In this document: piece after piece, positions 16,990 through 26,521 of the stretch
Numbering within the stretch: position 1 is the first letter of the stretch
Layout of the letters: the number at the start of each line of letters is the position of its first letter
Assembly: GCA_910578075.1 (NCBI GenBank)
Contig: CAJTPK010000002.1
Location: 1-64,000 of the forward strand
Direction of reading: 5' to 3'
Origin: an uncultured Muribaculaceae bacterium
Lineage (GTDB): Bacteria > Bacteroidota > Bacteroidia > Bacteroidales > Muribaculaceae
Length of the DNA stretch: 64,000 nucleotides
Translations under genes and position numbers: made by a program
The notes under the pieces: generated by a model
The model's input: only the letters and a program-made list of their open reading frames with translations
Database searches by the model: none
Told to the model about the DNA's origin: nothing

Positions 16990-18777
16990 TTAAAAATTAA
17001 GTCCATCATTCCAGCCTGGATTCTGAGTTAGAGCACCTCCGGAAAGCGACCGCTCGTTTGTGGGAATGCCGTAAAGGTAATCCCTGTCTTCATGCCAGTT
17101 CCTTTTGAATGCATCGCTTCCATATCTTACAGCGAAGCCATGGTCACCTTCGGATAGGAAAATATCCTTATTTATCTCAAGAAATTTGAGTCCGATACCC
17201 CCGGGTTTCTTTCCAGTATAGATACACACGTTGGCTTTACCATCGCCGGTTAGATCGTATTTACCGGGTCCGGGGAAATACATTCCGTAGAAAGGTTTCT
17301 CGTATACCTTACCTTCTCGCCATCTTAAGATATCGTTATAGTGCACAAGTTCAAGTGCGAGTTCAATCATTCTCTCCCGTCTCACTTCCAGAATCACACC
17401 CGTGTTTGCTGAACGCGTTACATTGGGATACCCCCATTCCTCACTCATCATATATGTGTCGGGGCGGGCATTGGCTTCCGCCATATCGAGATGCGGCATA
17501 CTCACACGGTCGCGAAGTTTGTTTATGGATATGTCAAGGTCTTTTTGAGTCAATGTACCGAGTTCAGCGAGAGCCTCAGCATAGTTAAGATAAATTTCCG
17601 CCAGCCGGAAAATCGGCATGGAGGCTCGGCTCTGGTTATACGCGTCGAAATCATCGCTCATCACATACTTTATGAATTGATAGCATCCCTGCGTGGAGTT
17701 AAGATTAGGAGCCTGAACTTTTGTCTGTCCCATCTGCATATATCCCGGGCATAACACTGTCTGTGCCATACGTGGATCTCTGCCGTTGCATTCATCGGTA
17801 TATTGCATGGTTTGCCAGTCGGGATTATCGGTGAATCGAGAACCGTCGGTTTTCAGGTAAAGATTCACAAAGCGTTTTGTCATCGAAATGAAGCGTGTTT
17901 TCGAATCGTCATTCGCATTATGTTTCCCACCGATCTGTTCCCCGTATATGCGGGCCCAAATGACTTCTTCAGATCTGGGTTGTAGTGTGGCAAAAAGGTC
18001 GCGATATGGTTCCGGACCGGCCTGATAAAGGGAATATCCTCCTTCATTCATAAGCTTAAGGGATGTTTCCGCGCATATCTTGAGTAACTCATCTCCCGAG
18101 AGCGATTGGGAATTGAAAACTGTTCCGGCATGATATTTTCTGAAAGTTCCCTCAAACAATGTTGCCCTTGATTTCAGAGCGAGTGCTGTCCATGCGCATA
18201 CTTCGGTTGTCTTTTTTCCATAGGGAAGCATGAGTTCGAAAGCTTTGTCACAGTCATCGATGATATGATTGATTATCACATCACGGCTGTCACGAGGTTT
18301 GCAAAGCAATTCCGTATCGGCTGAACCAACGGGAGTGTCATACCATGGTACGTCTCCAAATTTAGTGAGCATGTTGTAATAGAAAAACGCTCTGAAGAAA
18401 TATGCGACACCGTCATACCTGTTTCTTGCGCTGACATCTGGGCAGTTATGTGAATTCTGCAGGTAATAGTTGATGTCACGCAAGGTTGTCCATGTCCAGC
18501 CCACATCGCCCGAGGCGGTAGGCAGAGGCCGTGTTCCCATGATTTCGCGGGCGAGTGTAGTGGACTGGATGAACTCACTCTGTTCCCCAAACCATTTGAA
18601 TGCACCTACCTGAGGTTCGAGGGAATAGAAGGAGTTGGTAAATTGTGCCAGCTCCGCCTCCGACATAAAATATGTGTCAGGGGAAAGACGGTCTTCAGGC
18701 ACCTGGTCAATGTCTGTGCATGATGCCAATATGGACAGCATCGTTGCTGTTAATAATATTTTATATGATATTTTCAT
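16990..18777 (-). CDS. SusD/RagB family surface glycan-binding lipoprotein
   Basis: A 595-residue outer-membrane lipoprotein with lipobox ILASC (Cys20). It has the SusD N-terminal helices (PEDRLSPDTYFMSEAELAQF), the TPR-rich body (YDGVAYFFRAFFYYNMLTKFGDVPW) and the RagB C-terminal part (RLAEIYLNYAEALAELG, VRRERMIELALE). A short DLTGDGKANVC segment looks like a calcium loop. It forms the lid over its SusC transporter, whose gene ends 12 bases upstream. The C-terminus NPGWNDGLNF is nearly the same as that of the locus 2 SusD, so the two loci are paralogous. Confidence 0.95.
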   Translation of the reverse strand: MKISYKILLTATMLSILASCTDIDQVPEDRLSPDTYFMSEAELAQFTNSFYSLEPQVGAFKWFGEQSEFIQSTTLAREIMGTRPLPTASGDVGWTWTTLRDINYYLQNSHNCPDVSARNRYDGVAYFFRAFFYYNMLTKFGDVPWYDTPVGSADTELLCKPRDSRDVIINHIIDDCDKAFELMLPYGKKTTEVCAWTALALKSRATLFEGTFRKYHAGTVFNSQSLSGDELLKICAETSLKLMNEGGYSLYQAGPEPYRDLFATLQPRSEEVIWARIYGEQIGGKHNANDDSKTRFISMTKRFVNLYLKTDGSRFTDNPDWQTMQYTDECNGRDPRMAQTVLCPGYMQMGQTKVQAPNLNSTQGCYQFIKYVMSDDFDAYNQSRASMPIFRLAEIYLNYAEALAELGTLTQKDLDISINKLRDRVSMPHLDMAEANARPDTYMMSEEWGYPNVTRSANTGVILEVRRERMIELALELVHYNDILRWREGKVYEKPFYGMYFPGPGKYDLTGDGKANVCIYTGKKPGGIGLKFLEINKDIFLSEGDHGFAVRYGSDAFKRNWHEDRDYLYGIPTNERSLSGGALTQNPGWNDGLNF

Positions 18778-18789
18778 GTTTATGTCAGA

Positions 18790-21700
18790 TTAGAATACCA
18801 CGTTTAAACCGAAAGTGAATGACTTGGAGAAACCATAAGTGAGAGCATCTCCGCTCTTTTTACCTGAATTGGTGGCTGTTTCAGGATCAATACTTTTGCA
18901 GTATTTCTTGAAAGGAGACCAATAGAAAAGATTCTCCCCTGAGAAATATACCCGAAGCTCCTTGAATATATTTTTCCATATCGGGATAGTATACCCGATT
19001 GTGAGATTTTTCAACCGAAGATAACTGACATCCTGCAGATACCTGTCATTGACGTTTCCCATGGGATTTTTCGATCCATATGCAGCATATGCCCGTGGCC
19101 GAGGGAAATATGCATCCCGGTTATCCTCGCTCCATACGTTTTGCATGAAGTCAACAGGGATATAAGCGTTGTAGGGGCGGCAATACGGCCCCCAGAAAGT
19201 GCGGGCCTCGTTACCCGGATACCAGTCGCATTTCCCTATTCCCTGAAAGAATGCCGATATGTCGATTCCTTTCCATTCGATGGAGCCGCGGAAATTGTAA
19301 TTGTAGCGTGGAGTGGAATTTCCTATGATTTTACGGTCACCGGGATTATCCACTGTGCTTTCCCCGGGCGAGATTATACCATCGTTGTTACGATCAACGA
19401 AGATAAGGTCTCCGGCTCGCACACCTCGCCATGAATCCGGCCCCTGGGAATAGTTGTCGGAGTATACATATGCAGAACCGTCTACATGTTTCATATATTC
19501 CAGAGCTTCTTCATCTGTCTGGAAAATTCCAGCGATTTCGTATCCCCATATCTCACCAAGCTCTTCGCCCACATAATGATTCTTAAGCAGACGGTTGGGA
19601 TTGTCGAATTTAGTGATCTTGGAATGATAATCGCCGAGGCCAGCTCCCACAGTATAGCTGAAAGATGAGCCAAGGAGATTGAAACTGTCATTCCATGTCA
19701 GTCCCAATTCAAAACCTTTGGTGCGCAGGTCGGCACAATTGGCCTTGGGAACAGAAGTGCCATATGTGGCTGGAAGCTGGACTCCGTTTGTCAACATGTC
19801 TTTAGTATCACGTATGTAAATGTCACCCGTGAAATTAAGTCTTGAATTGAGGAAGCTGAGGTCAATTCCGAGATTATATGTGGTTACTTTTTCCCATGTC
19901 AAATCGCTTGACGGAGGAGCGGACACCGTGGCATACGATACATAGGAATTGCCATCGAAGGTAATGTCGTTCATCAGATTATTGGTGGTTACTTTCTGAA
20001 TATAGTCGTAATATCCCACCTGTTGGTTTCCAAGTGTACCGACAGAAAGACGTATCTTCCCATTACTCCACCAATCTGACAAATCACGCATAAATTTCTC
20101 TTCGGAGAATCTCCAGCCTAATGATGCGGATGGAAAGAATCCCCATCTGTGTTTCTTTGCGAACCGGGATGAACCGTCATAGCGGCCGGATAATTCAACA
20201 AGGTATCGTCCGGCGTAGTTATAGTTCAAGCGACCGAATACTCCGTAAGTCACGGAGTTGTTTATCTCATCTTTGAAGTCTTTTACCTCACCGGTCGCGA
20301 TATTAAGTGTATTTACATCCGGACTCATGAGATCCTGGCGTTCACCTTTGAAATAAAGATGTCGATAAATCTCTCCGTTAAATCCGGCGGTAACCGTTAG
20401 ATTGTTATCACCGAAAGATGGATCCCATGTGGCGTATGCGTTGATTGACTGGGTGGTATTATTAGTCATTCCCCGGGTAAACATGTCCCAGCACATAGAG
20501 TCGTCAGAGCCTTCAATCCAACCAATCTCGCCTACAGTATTGCTGTAAGGTACGTTGACGCGGCGCATTGTCTTGTTGATATTGCGGAAGAGATATGCGT
20601 AATCAGCGACAATACTCAGATCTTGCAAAGGAGTGATTGCAATCTGGTTCTTTACAAGAAATTCACGGTTTTGTTCCTTATTATCATGTTTGCCATAGTT
20701 TATCAATGCGTTGTATCCATCTCCAACTTTAGCCGTACCTATAGTGATTATGCCTGATATATCCCAAAGAGATGTTCCATCTGGGTTCGTAGAAGGAAAA
20801 GACGATAGGGCATGGTTTGCCGAGCGATAGAAAAAATCGTTCAGGTCGCTTGAACCTGTGCGTTGATATGTAGATTCAAAAAAAGATGTATTCACGCTGT
20901 ATTTAAGCCAGTCTGTAATCTTGACATCGAGTTTGGCTCGCATTGAAAATGATTTATATTTGTCATTGTTTATGTTAAGCATACCGTCTTCAAGAAAAGC
21001 TCTGCCGCTGACATAATAATTGACTCTTTTTGAACCACCTGTGACTGATACATTATAATCCTGCATTGGGCGTGTCTTACGGTAATAATGGTCGTACCAG
21101 TCGTTATTTGCATAATAACGCCAGTGTTTATCAGTTGTTTCAACTGCCCATGGACGTTCGGACGATTCTGTTTTCTGGTCGAGACGCATCCACATCTCTG
21201 CATAGTCATATTCATCATAGTTGGTATAATTGATACCATCATTGTTTCGTTTGAAAAGGTCATTGATATATGTTGACCAGTATCCGGATGTTATGAACTC
21301 CGTATCGGCTGTTGATTGCATCCATCCTGCCTTAAGATCGAATGATACAGTGGGATTAGCATCCTCCTTGCCGCTTTTGGTTGTGACCAATACCACTCCT
21401 GCAGATGCCTTGGCTCCGTATATTGCGGCAGCGGAGGCATCCTTAAGTATTGATACTGATTCGATATCATTGGCGTTTATTCTGGTCAGATTCATTTCCA
21501 CTCCATCAACAAGTACAAGCGGGGAACCTCCGTTGATGGATGTGACACCTCGGATATTGAGTGAGGCGGAGGCATCCGGACCACCGGATCCCATCTTCAG
21601 ATTCAGCGAAGGATCGGCACCTTGAAGGGCTGTTGCCGCGTTGCCCGTGGGACGCCCGTTGATGTCTTTGGCCTTTACAACGGAAACTGCACCGGTGAGA

Positions 21701-22341
21701 TTTACTTTCTTTTGTTGTCCATATCCCACAACCACAACCTCATTGAGCAGACTGCTATTTTCTGAAAGAGTAACATTGTAGTTTCCGGCATCTGTTATTT
21801 TTACAGTTGATGGTGAATATCCGACGTAAGATATCTCTATGACACTTCCGGATTTTATGCCGCTCAGACTGTATTTCCCGTCAATGTCAGTAGAAGCTCC
21901 ATGGCTGGTACCTTTCACCTTGACTGTGGCTCCTATCAACGGCTCCCCGTCTGTGCCGGTGATCAGGCCGTTGATATTTACCGACTTCACAGGACTGCCG
22001 GTATTGGCATCATCCCGACTGTTTTGTTTGGATGCTTGATATACGATGACATTGTTGCCATTTTTTAGATTGTAGGAAAGACCCGTTCCCTCGAATAGTT
22101 TGTCAAGGGTATTCCTTTCAGAAGCATTTTTTACAGAAAGCGATACGTTGATATTGAGTTCCGGAAGCCCCGATTTATATATGAAATGTAAATCAGAGAC
22201 TTTCTCAATTTCTTTCATTGCGCGCCTGAGAGGCATAGATGCGATAGAAACTGAGATATCCGCCATTATCGGTATTGCTGATACAAGGCTTATGGTGGAT
22301 ATGGCAATGAGTTTTAATGAGTTTATTAGTTTCATGTGCAT
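18790..22341 (-). CDS. SusC/RagA TonB-dependent transporter with STN domain
   Basis: A 1183-residue outer-membrane transporter. The signal peptide (1-27) is followed by an STN signalling domain (about 28-100: SIASMPLRRAMKEIEKVSDL), a carboxypeptidase-regulatory-like domain (about 120-205), the SusC signature in the plug (SPLVLVDGVEMNLTRINAND, SVSILKDASAAAIYGA) and the beta-barrel ending TFGLNVVF. The STN domain is the contact for the FecR anti-sigma encoded upstream, so uptake and gene switching are linked. It imports oligosaccharides with the adjacent SusD. A second Met two codons in (22335) is an equally possible start. Confidence 0.96.
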   Translation of the reverse strand: MHMKLINSLKLIAISTISLVSAIPIMADISVSIASMPLRRAMKEIEKVSDLHFIYKSGLPELNINVSLSVKNASERNTLDKLFEGTGLSYNLKNGNNVIVYQASKQNSRDDANTGSPVKSVNINGLITGTDGEPLIGATVKVKGTSHGASTDIDGKYSLSGIKSGSVIEISYVGYSPSTVKITDAGNYNVTLSENSSLLNEVVVVGYGQQKKVNLTGAVSVVKAKDINGRPTGNAATALQGADPSLNLKMGSGGPDASASLNIRGVTSINGGSPLVLVDGVEMNLTRINANDIESVSILKDASAAAIYGAKASAGVVLVTTKSGKEDANPTVSFDLKAGWMQSTADTEFITSGYWSTYINDLFKRNNDGINYTNYDEYDYAEMWMRLDQKTESSERPWAVETTDKHWRYYANNDWYDHYYRKTRPMQDYNVSVTGGSKRVNYYVSGRAFLEDGMLNINNDKYKSFSMRAKLDVKITDWLKYSVNTSFFESTYQRTGSSDLNDFFYRSANHALSSFPSTNPDGTSLWDISGIITIGTAKVGDGYNALINYGKHDNKEQNREFLVKNQIAITPLQDLSIVADYAYLFRNINKTMRRVNVPYSNTVGEIGWIEGSDDSMCWDMFTRGMTNNTTQSINAYATWDPSFGDNNLTVTAGFNGEIYRHLYFKGERQDLMSPDVNTLNIATGEVKDFKDEINNSVTYGVFGRLNYNYAGRYLVELSGRYDGSSRFAKKHRWGFFPSASLGWRFSEEKFMRDLSDWWSNGKIRLSVGTLGNQQVGYYDYIQKVTTNNLMNDITFDGNSYVSYATVSAPPSSDLTWEKVTTYNLGIDLSFLNSRLNFTGDIYIRDTKDMLTNGVQLPATYGTSVPKANCADLRTKGFELGLTWNDSFNLLGSSFSYTVGAGLGDYHSKITKFDNPNRLLKNHYVGEELGEIWGYEIAGIFQTDEEALEYMKHVDGSAYVYSDNYSQGPDSWRGVRAGDLIFVDRNNDGIISPGESTVDNPGDRKIIGNSTPRYNYNFRGSIEWKGIDISAFFQGIGKCDWYPGNEARTFWGPYCRPYNAYIPVDFMQNVWSEDNRDAYFPRPRAYAAYGSKNPMGNVNDRYLQDVSYLRLKNLTIGYTIPIWKNIFKELRVYFSGENLFYWSPFKKYCKSIDPETATNSGKKSGDALTYGFSKSFTFGLNVVF

Positions 22342-22363
22342 GATGTCGGTTATTTTTAGCCGA

Positions 22364-22771
22364 TTATTCGGTTACGGTTATGGTTTTAGCTATCTCGATT
22401 TTTCGGCTGTCATAGTGCGGATAATCAAGTTTTCCGAAGAAATAGAGAGTCACTGTTCCTGGGTGGGTGAGGATTATGGGTGATGATTCGCACGTTTCAT
22501 CGTTACTAAATTCGGTGAAGTCTGCTTTCATCTCGGAATCTGCAAACCACCATGATGTGTACCACCAATAGGAGGAACCTCGTAAATCACCGGATCCTGC
22601 CGATGTTCGTCTGATGGAGCATGTCACCACGTCTCCCACGCGGTAGGTTTCCTTAGCCGGAGAAATGATGATTTCCCCGAATGATGGAGGTGAGATTTTG
22701 TCATCGTCATCACAAGATGTCATTGAGAATGTCATCATGACCGATAAAAAGAGTGTAATAAATTTTTTCAT
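22364..22771 (-). CDS. Small PKD/Ig-like lipoprotein between fecR and susC
   Basis: A 135-residue lipoprotein with lipobox SMTSC (Cys20) followed by an acidic DDDD, which in Bacteroidetes is a typical lipoprotein surface-export-like motif. The mature part is one beta-sandwich domain (SPAKETYRVGDVVTCSIRR, GTVTLYFFG), Ig/PKD-like. No family name can be given. Its position, 9 bases after fecR and 22 before susC, is unusual; most FecR-SusC loci have no gene there. It may be a surface glycan-binding or signal-sensing accessory for this locus. Confidence 0.65.
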   Translation of the reverse strand: MKKFITLFLSVMMTFSMTSCDDDDKISPPSFGEIIISPAKETYRVGDVVTCSIRRTSAGSGDLRGSSYWWYTSWWFADSEMKADFTEFSNDETCESSPIILTHPGTVTLYFFGKLDYPHYDSRKIEIAKTITVTE

Positions 22772-22780
22772 ATGTAATGA

Positions 22781-23770
22781 TTATTTGATATATGAGTTTT
22801 GTTTCTCTTCGCGATACACGCATATCGTTGAATCGGAATCCCTGAAATACTTATAGTCGGCTACCTGCGATAATATCAGCAGGGTTTCCTCTAAAGTCTT
22901 GCCTGTAATGCTGCCACTTAAGCGCTCCTCACGTAAGGAAGATGTAGCAATGTTTATCTCAACTTCGTATTTCCGGGAGATAAGGTGCATGATATCTTCA
23001 AGTCTGTCATCATTGAAACGCATGTCACCGTTAATCCATCCTGAATAGTCTGCGATATCCACTTCGGAGGATTTTAGCTCTCCATTTTTTTTGTCATAGC
23101 AGACTTTCATGCCGGGTTTCATTGATATTCTGTGTGACCCGGAAGTGGCAATCACTATTCCGTCGCACAATACGGCGCTCACAAATTCTTCATCTGAGTA
23201 CCCTTTGATATTAAAAGATGTACCCTTGCATTCCACACTCATGCCATTGCAGTTAACGATAAATGGATGATCCGGGTCTGTAGAGACATCGAAGAAGGCC
23301 TCTCCTGTCAATTCCACAATGCGTGTTTTCTGATTTTTGTCATATTTATAAGTTATGCCACTCAAGTGATTGAGTGTGACGGATGAACCGTCCGGTAACC
23401 CTATGTGTGAACGCTCTCCTGCCTTTGTTGTAACAGATAAGGGCTCTACATATGGATTGTCATCAGTATGGGTGAGATATATCATTATTGTCAGAACTGA
23501 CACTATGGCGGTTGCAGCAGCTGCGATTCCCCATTTGAGAATCCTGTGCTGTTTTTTTGTGTTATAGATAATGCAGTGTAAGCCTGATTCGAGACGTTCC
23601 TCCACATCCGGACTCACAACGGGACAACTGTTTTCTATAGTTGATATAAGCCATTCATTGACATCAGTATCCTCCTCAAGCCATTTATCCATACGCTTGA
23701 TTTCAGATGAATCTGCGTTGTGGCTCAGGTATTTGCCCATTATGAGCCGTATCTCTTCTTTTTTATTCAT
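22781..23770 (-). CDS. FecR family anti-sigma factor
   Basis: A 329-residue inner-membrane regulator. Residues 1-80 are the cytoplasmic sigma-binding region, one transmembrane helix lies at about 84-106 (WGIAAAATAIVSVLTIMIY), then the periplasmic FecR domain (VTTKAGERSHIGLPDGSSVT, VELTGEAFFDVSTD, VECKGTSFNIKGY) and a C-terminal DUF4974 domain (RLEDIMHLISRKYEVEI, LEETLLILSQVADYKYF). The gene lies 33 bases after the ECF sigma gene. It should hold the sigma inactive until SusC signals. Confidence 0.95.
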   Translation of the reverse strand: MNKKEEIRLIMGKYLSHNADSSEIKRMDKWLEEDTDVNEWLISTIENSCPVVSPDVEERLESGLHCIIYNTKKQHRILKWGIAAAATAIVSVLTIMIYLTHTDDNPYVEPLSVTTKAGERSHIGLPDGSSVTLNHLSGITYKYDKNQKTRIVELTGEAFFDVSTDPDHPFIVNCNGMSVECKGTSFNIKGYSDEEFVSAVLCDGIVIATSGSHRISMKPGMKVCYDKKNGELKSSEVDIADYSGWINGDMRFNDDRLEDIMHLISRKYEVEINIATSSLREERLSGSITGKTLEETLLILSQVADYKYFRDSDSTICVYREEKQNSYIK

Positions 23771-23803
23771 CGGATATGTTTTTGTCTTCGGGGTTCATTA
23801 TTT

Positions 23804-24340
23804 TTACAGTCCATAGCGCCGGTGCAGTTCCTCTCTTAGAAATCTCAGGGCTAACTGCAGATGTGTTTCAACGGTGCTTATAGATATACCTAATTCTATT
23901 GAAATCTGTTGGTTTGAAAGATAGTGCAATCTGCTTAACCTGAATACTTTCTGACGCATTTCAGGCATTTCTGATACAAGCGTCAGAATATATTGGTTAA
24001 GAAAAGATGAGTCGACAGCGCTTTGTGTATTATTATCTGTCTGCATGTCATCACTTATATAATTGAGATAAATAAATTCTATCGTCTGATGCTTAAGATG
24101 GTTCAAGAGTGTGTTTTTGGCTATTCTGAAAAGGTAGCTGCGCAAATTCCTATTTTCATCAATTGAATCTATATTCTCCCAAAGTCTCAAGAAAACTGTT
24201 TGCGTAATTTCCTCCGCAAGATAGGAATTCCCTTTTGTGATATTCAAGACAAGGTTGTAGATCCGTCGGCTGTAGTTGAGATGCAGCTGTTCGAATCTGT
24301 CACGTCTTGTAAAGTCAGAGTCTTTCTTATGATGCTTCAT
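23804..24340 (-). CDS. ECF sigma factor of sugar locus 1
   Basis: A 178-residue sigma-70 family protein of the FecI/HmuY-linked Bacteroidetes type. Region 2: YLAEEITQTVFLRLWENI and LRSYLFRIAKNTLLNHLKH. Region 4: LVSEMPEMRQKVFRLSRLHY and NQQISIELGISISTVETHL. It pairs with the FecR protein encoded downstream and should direct polymerase to the susC promoter of this locus. No clear housekeeping promoter was seen upstream, but an 18-bp palindrome (24432-24449) lies in the region and could be an operator. Confidence 0.93.
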   Translation of the reverse strand: MKHHKKDSDFTRRDRFEQLHLNYSRRIYNLVLNITKGNSYLAEEITQTVFLRLWENIDSIDENRNLRSYLFRIAKNTLLNHLKHQTIEFIYLNYISDDMQTDNNTQSAVDSSFLNQYILTLVSEMPEMRQKVFRLSRLHYLSNQQISIELGISISTVETHLQLALRFLREELHRRYGL

Positions 24341-24452
24341 GGTATATATGGTCAGTCGGTCGAGGATTCCAATGATTTATTTCCCCGTTTGCATAGGATT
24401 ACAATCAACATGGCCATTTCCGCTAATCGGAATATGTTAATTAACATATGTT

Positions 24453-24492
24453 AAAAAAAAGACCCTGCTCCGGAAAATCCGGTTCAGGGTCT
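24453..24492 (-). terminator. Terminator of the LolC/E-type permease gene
   Basis: On the minus strand the stem (24492-24485 with 24467-24460), with an inner GC stem around it, is followed by eight T residues (24460-24453). It lies about 50 bases after the permease stop codon. The rest of the 24341-24544 gap has a perfect 18-bp palindrome at 24432-24449 and nothing else recognised. Confidence 0.85.
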
Positions 24493-24544
24493 ATGGAGAA
24501 GTTGTCATTATTTAATATATAAAATGTAAAGCTGGCTTGTAATA

Positions 24545-25786
24545 TTATTCGTAGCGCATGGTTTCGGAAGGGGAGATCTTGGCTGCGAACCAGGAGGGGA
24601 GGATCAGGCAGAGGTAGATGATTATGATGGTGGCGATGTTGAGGATTATTACGGCGGGGCAGTTGATCTCTACCGGAACAAAGTCGATGTAGTAGGCTTC
24701 GGGATCAAGAGGAAGGAAGTGCCATTTGTCTTGTGCCCATAACAATGAAAGCATCAGGACATTGCCGATTATTAACCCTATGGAGGCAACGCGGATGGCC
24801 ATGTAAATGAAAACTTTCCTTACGTTTTTTACTGTCGCACCCATAGCCCTGATGAGTCCGATGAAGCTCTTTTTGTCGAGAATGATTATCAGCATCCCGG
24901 AGATGAGAGTGGCACATGCGACTATCGTCATAAGGACAAGCACCACAATTACATTCGTGTCCAGCAGACTTAGCCAACGAAAATATCCCGCACCTTGGTT
25001 GAGAGCATTGTCAACACGGTAGTATTTATAAACCATTCCGGAAGCGAGTGCTTCGGTGAGTGTTTGTGACAGGTCTGCGCTCGTTTCATCGATTTTGTTG
25101 AAATCAGCGGTGGATATCGACACAGATGTTCCTTGCGTTGGTGATATCTCTCCAAGATTCTGGATCAGCGACAGATCTCCATATATGAAGACGTTGTCGT
25201 AGTTGTCAAAATGTGAATTATATATGGCTGCAATCTCCAGACGTCGCACACGTATAGATCCTGACATGAAATAGGTGTCGATTTTATCCCCTGCCTTCAG
25301 ATGTAGCTGGTCGGCGGCACGACGGGATATTGCGATCTTCATTTCCGCACCCGGTTTGGAGTAGTCAGGCAGTTTCCCTTCCTCAATGTTGGATGTCAGG
25401 AATTTTTTAATGGCATTCCCTTGCAGGCTCTTCAGATATACGCCCTTGAAGTTGTCGGAAGTTTTCAAGATAGCGGGTATGGAAGCCTGAAGAGAATAAT
25501 CCGTTATATATTCCTTGGAATCGAGAATGCTTTTTAAAGTCGGGGTCAAAGTTATCAGATTGGAGTCATAGGCATCGACGGGAATGGCGTAGAGCGTGAT
25601 ATGGGAATTGAAACCTATTACCTTATCGCGTATTTCCCTTTTGAAACCGAGCACGATAGCGATTGCAGCGAGCATCACGGCAACGGATAGCGCTACAGCT
25701 GCCACAGCCACCCTTACTGCCGGTGAGCTGCGTCGTTTGCCCGAGGCCAGCGACAATCTTTTTGCCAGAAACAGAGAATAAGACAT
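24545..25786 (-). CDS. LolC/LolE-type FtsX-family permease
   Basis: A 413-residue inner-membrane permease of the lipoprotein-releasing type. TM1 is at about 24-48 (VAVAAVALSVAVMLAAIAIVL), followed by a large periplasmic MacB-PCD-like domain (about 50-270), and three C-terminal TM helices at about 280-305, 325-350 and 375-400 with the FtsX core (ILDKKSFIGLIRAMGATVKNVRKVF). The C-terminal SPSETMRYE is typical of LolE/LolC. The ATPase partner (LolD) is not encoded here. It should extract lipoproteins from the inner membrane for transfer to the outer membrane. Confidence 0.88.
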   Translation of the reverse strand: MSYSLFLAKRLSLASGKRRSSPAVRVAVAAVALSVAVMLAAIAIVLGFKREIRDKVIGFNSHITLYAIPVDAYDSNLITLTPTLKSILDSKEYITDYSLQASIPAILKTSDNFKGVYLKSLQGNAIKKFLTSNIEEGKLPDYSKPGAEMKIAISRRAADQLHLKAGDKIDTYFMSGSIRVRRLEIAAIYNSHFDNYDNVFIYGDLSLIQNLGEISPTQGTSVSISTADFNKIDETSADLSQTLTEALASGMVYKYYRVDNALNQGAGYFRWLSLLDTNVIVVLVLMTIVACATLISGMLIIILDKKSFIGLIRAMGATVKNVRKVFIYMAIRVASIGLIIGNVLMLSLLWAQDKWHFLPLDPEAYYIDFVPVEINCPAVIILNIATIIIIYLCLILPSWFAAKISPSETMRYE

Positions 25787-25850
25787 TGTTTAATCAGGAA
25801 TTTAGTCAGATATGTGCGAAATATATCGGGGTAAAGACGTTAGCAGTATA

Positions 25851-26336
25851 TCATAGTTGCTGTTTTTCCTTTAGATATGATGCAACTATGTGTATGATAG
25901 GAGTGTGCTTGTCTCGATAAAAAGCCCTTCCAAAAGATTGGAATCCAGTTGGTCCTACAATTATATCCTGTGTGTTTATGTTAAGACGGAATGAGGATCG
26001 TTGAAAAAGCTTGTCAAATAATGTCCAACGATACATCTGTGGTTCGAAATCATCATGATTCGTTTCCAGCTCTTCAATGGAGCATATATAAGTGAATATT
26101 GCGTTGTCATTAGCATTGAATTGCATCTCAAGCCATGAACACATGTTAAAGAATACTGAATAATGAATAGGTTTGTCAACAAACACTTTTCCGATGTTTA
26201 TGTCAACAATTTCAAAATTATTTAATTCTTCTGGTATTTGTAGAATTTGATGTTTATATTCATTATCATAAAAATCAAGGGCGACCATTAGATGATTGCC
26301 CTGATTGTCAGAAAATGTATTTTCTATAGTTTCCAT
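25851..26336 (-). CDS. Hypothetical protein, second gene of a two-gene module
   Basis: A 161-residue soluble protein, acidic, with no signal peptide. I do not recognise a family with certainty; it weakly recalls Bacteroidetes DUF6169-type proteins. Visible features are a hydrophobic central strand (VFVDKPIHYSVFFNMCSWLE), a C-terminal block ending FYRDKHTPIIHIVASYL, and a low GC content compared with the neighbours. It follows a 44-residue basic protein gene by 24 bases and is expressed from that gene's promoter (26522-26553). The pair looks like a toxin-antitoxin or similar accessory module, but that is inference from size, order and base composition. Confidence 0.6.
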   Translation of the reverse strand: METIENTFSDNQGNHLMVALDFYDNEYKHQILQIPEELNNFEIVDINIGKVFVDKPIHYSVFFNMCSWLEMQFNANDNAIFTYICSIEELETNHDDFEPQMYRWTLFDKLFQRSSFRLNINTQDIIVGPTGFQSFGRAFYRDKHTPIIHIVASYLKEKQQL

Positions 26337-26360
26337 AAGTAGCTCAATCTGGTTGCTGTT

Positions 26361-26495
26361 TTATGGTACTAAATTTTTCAAGAAATTTTTACGCATTGTG
26401 TTCATGCGTTCCTGTTTATTTAACTGTGCTTCCTTTATGAAAGCGACCAAATCTTTAGAGGGGCGGGGTATTCGAATTGTGTTTGTCGTTTCCAT
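26361..26495 (-). CDS. 44-residue basic protein, first gene of a two-gene module
   Basis: A short open frame (ATG at 26495, TAA at 26361-26363) encoding 44 residues: it begins METTNTIRIPRPSKDLVAFI and ends RKNFLKNLVP. A strand-forming start (NTIRIPRPS) followed by a helix rich in Lys, Glu and Gln resembles the N-terminus of a ribbon-helix-helix protein, though it is short. A near-perfect Bacteroidetes promoter lies about 27 bases upstream (26522-26553), which argues that it is really expressed. The 161-residue gene starts 24 bases after its stop. Confidence 0.6.
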   Translation of the reverse strand: METTNTIRIPRPSKDLVAFIKEAQLNKQERMNTMRKNFLKNLVP

Positions 26496-26521
26496 AATCT
26501 TTTATTTTTTAATTGAATTCG

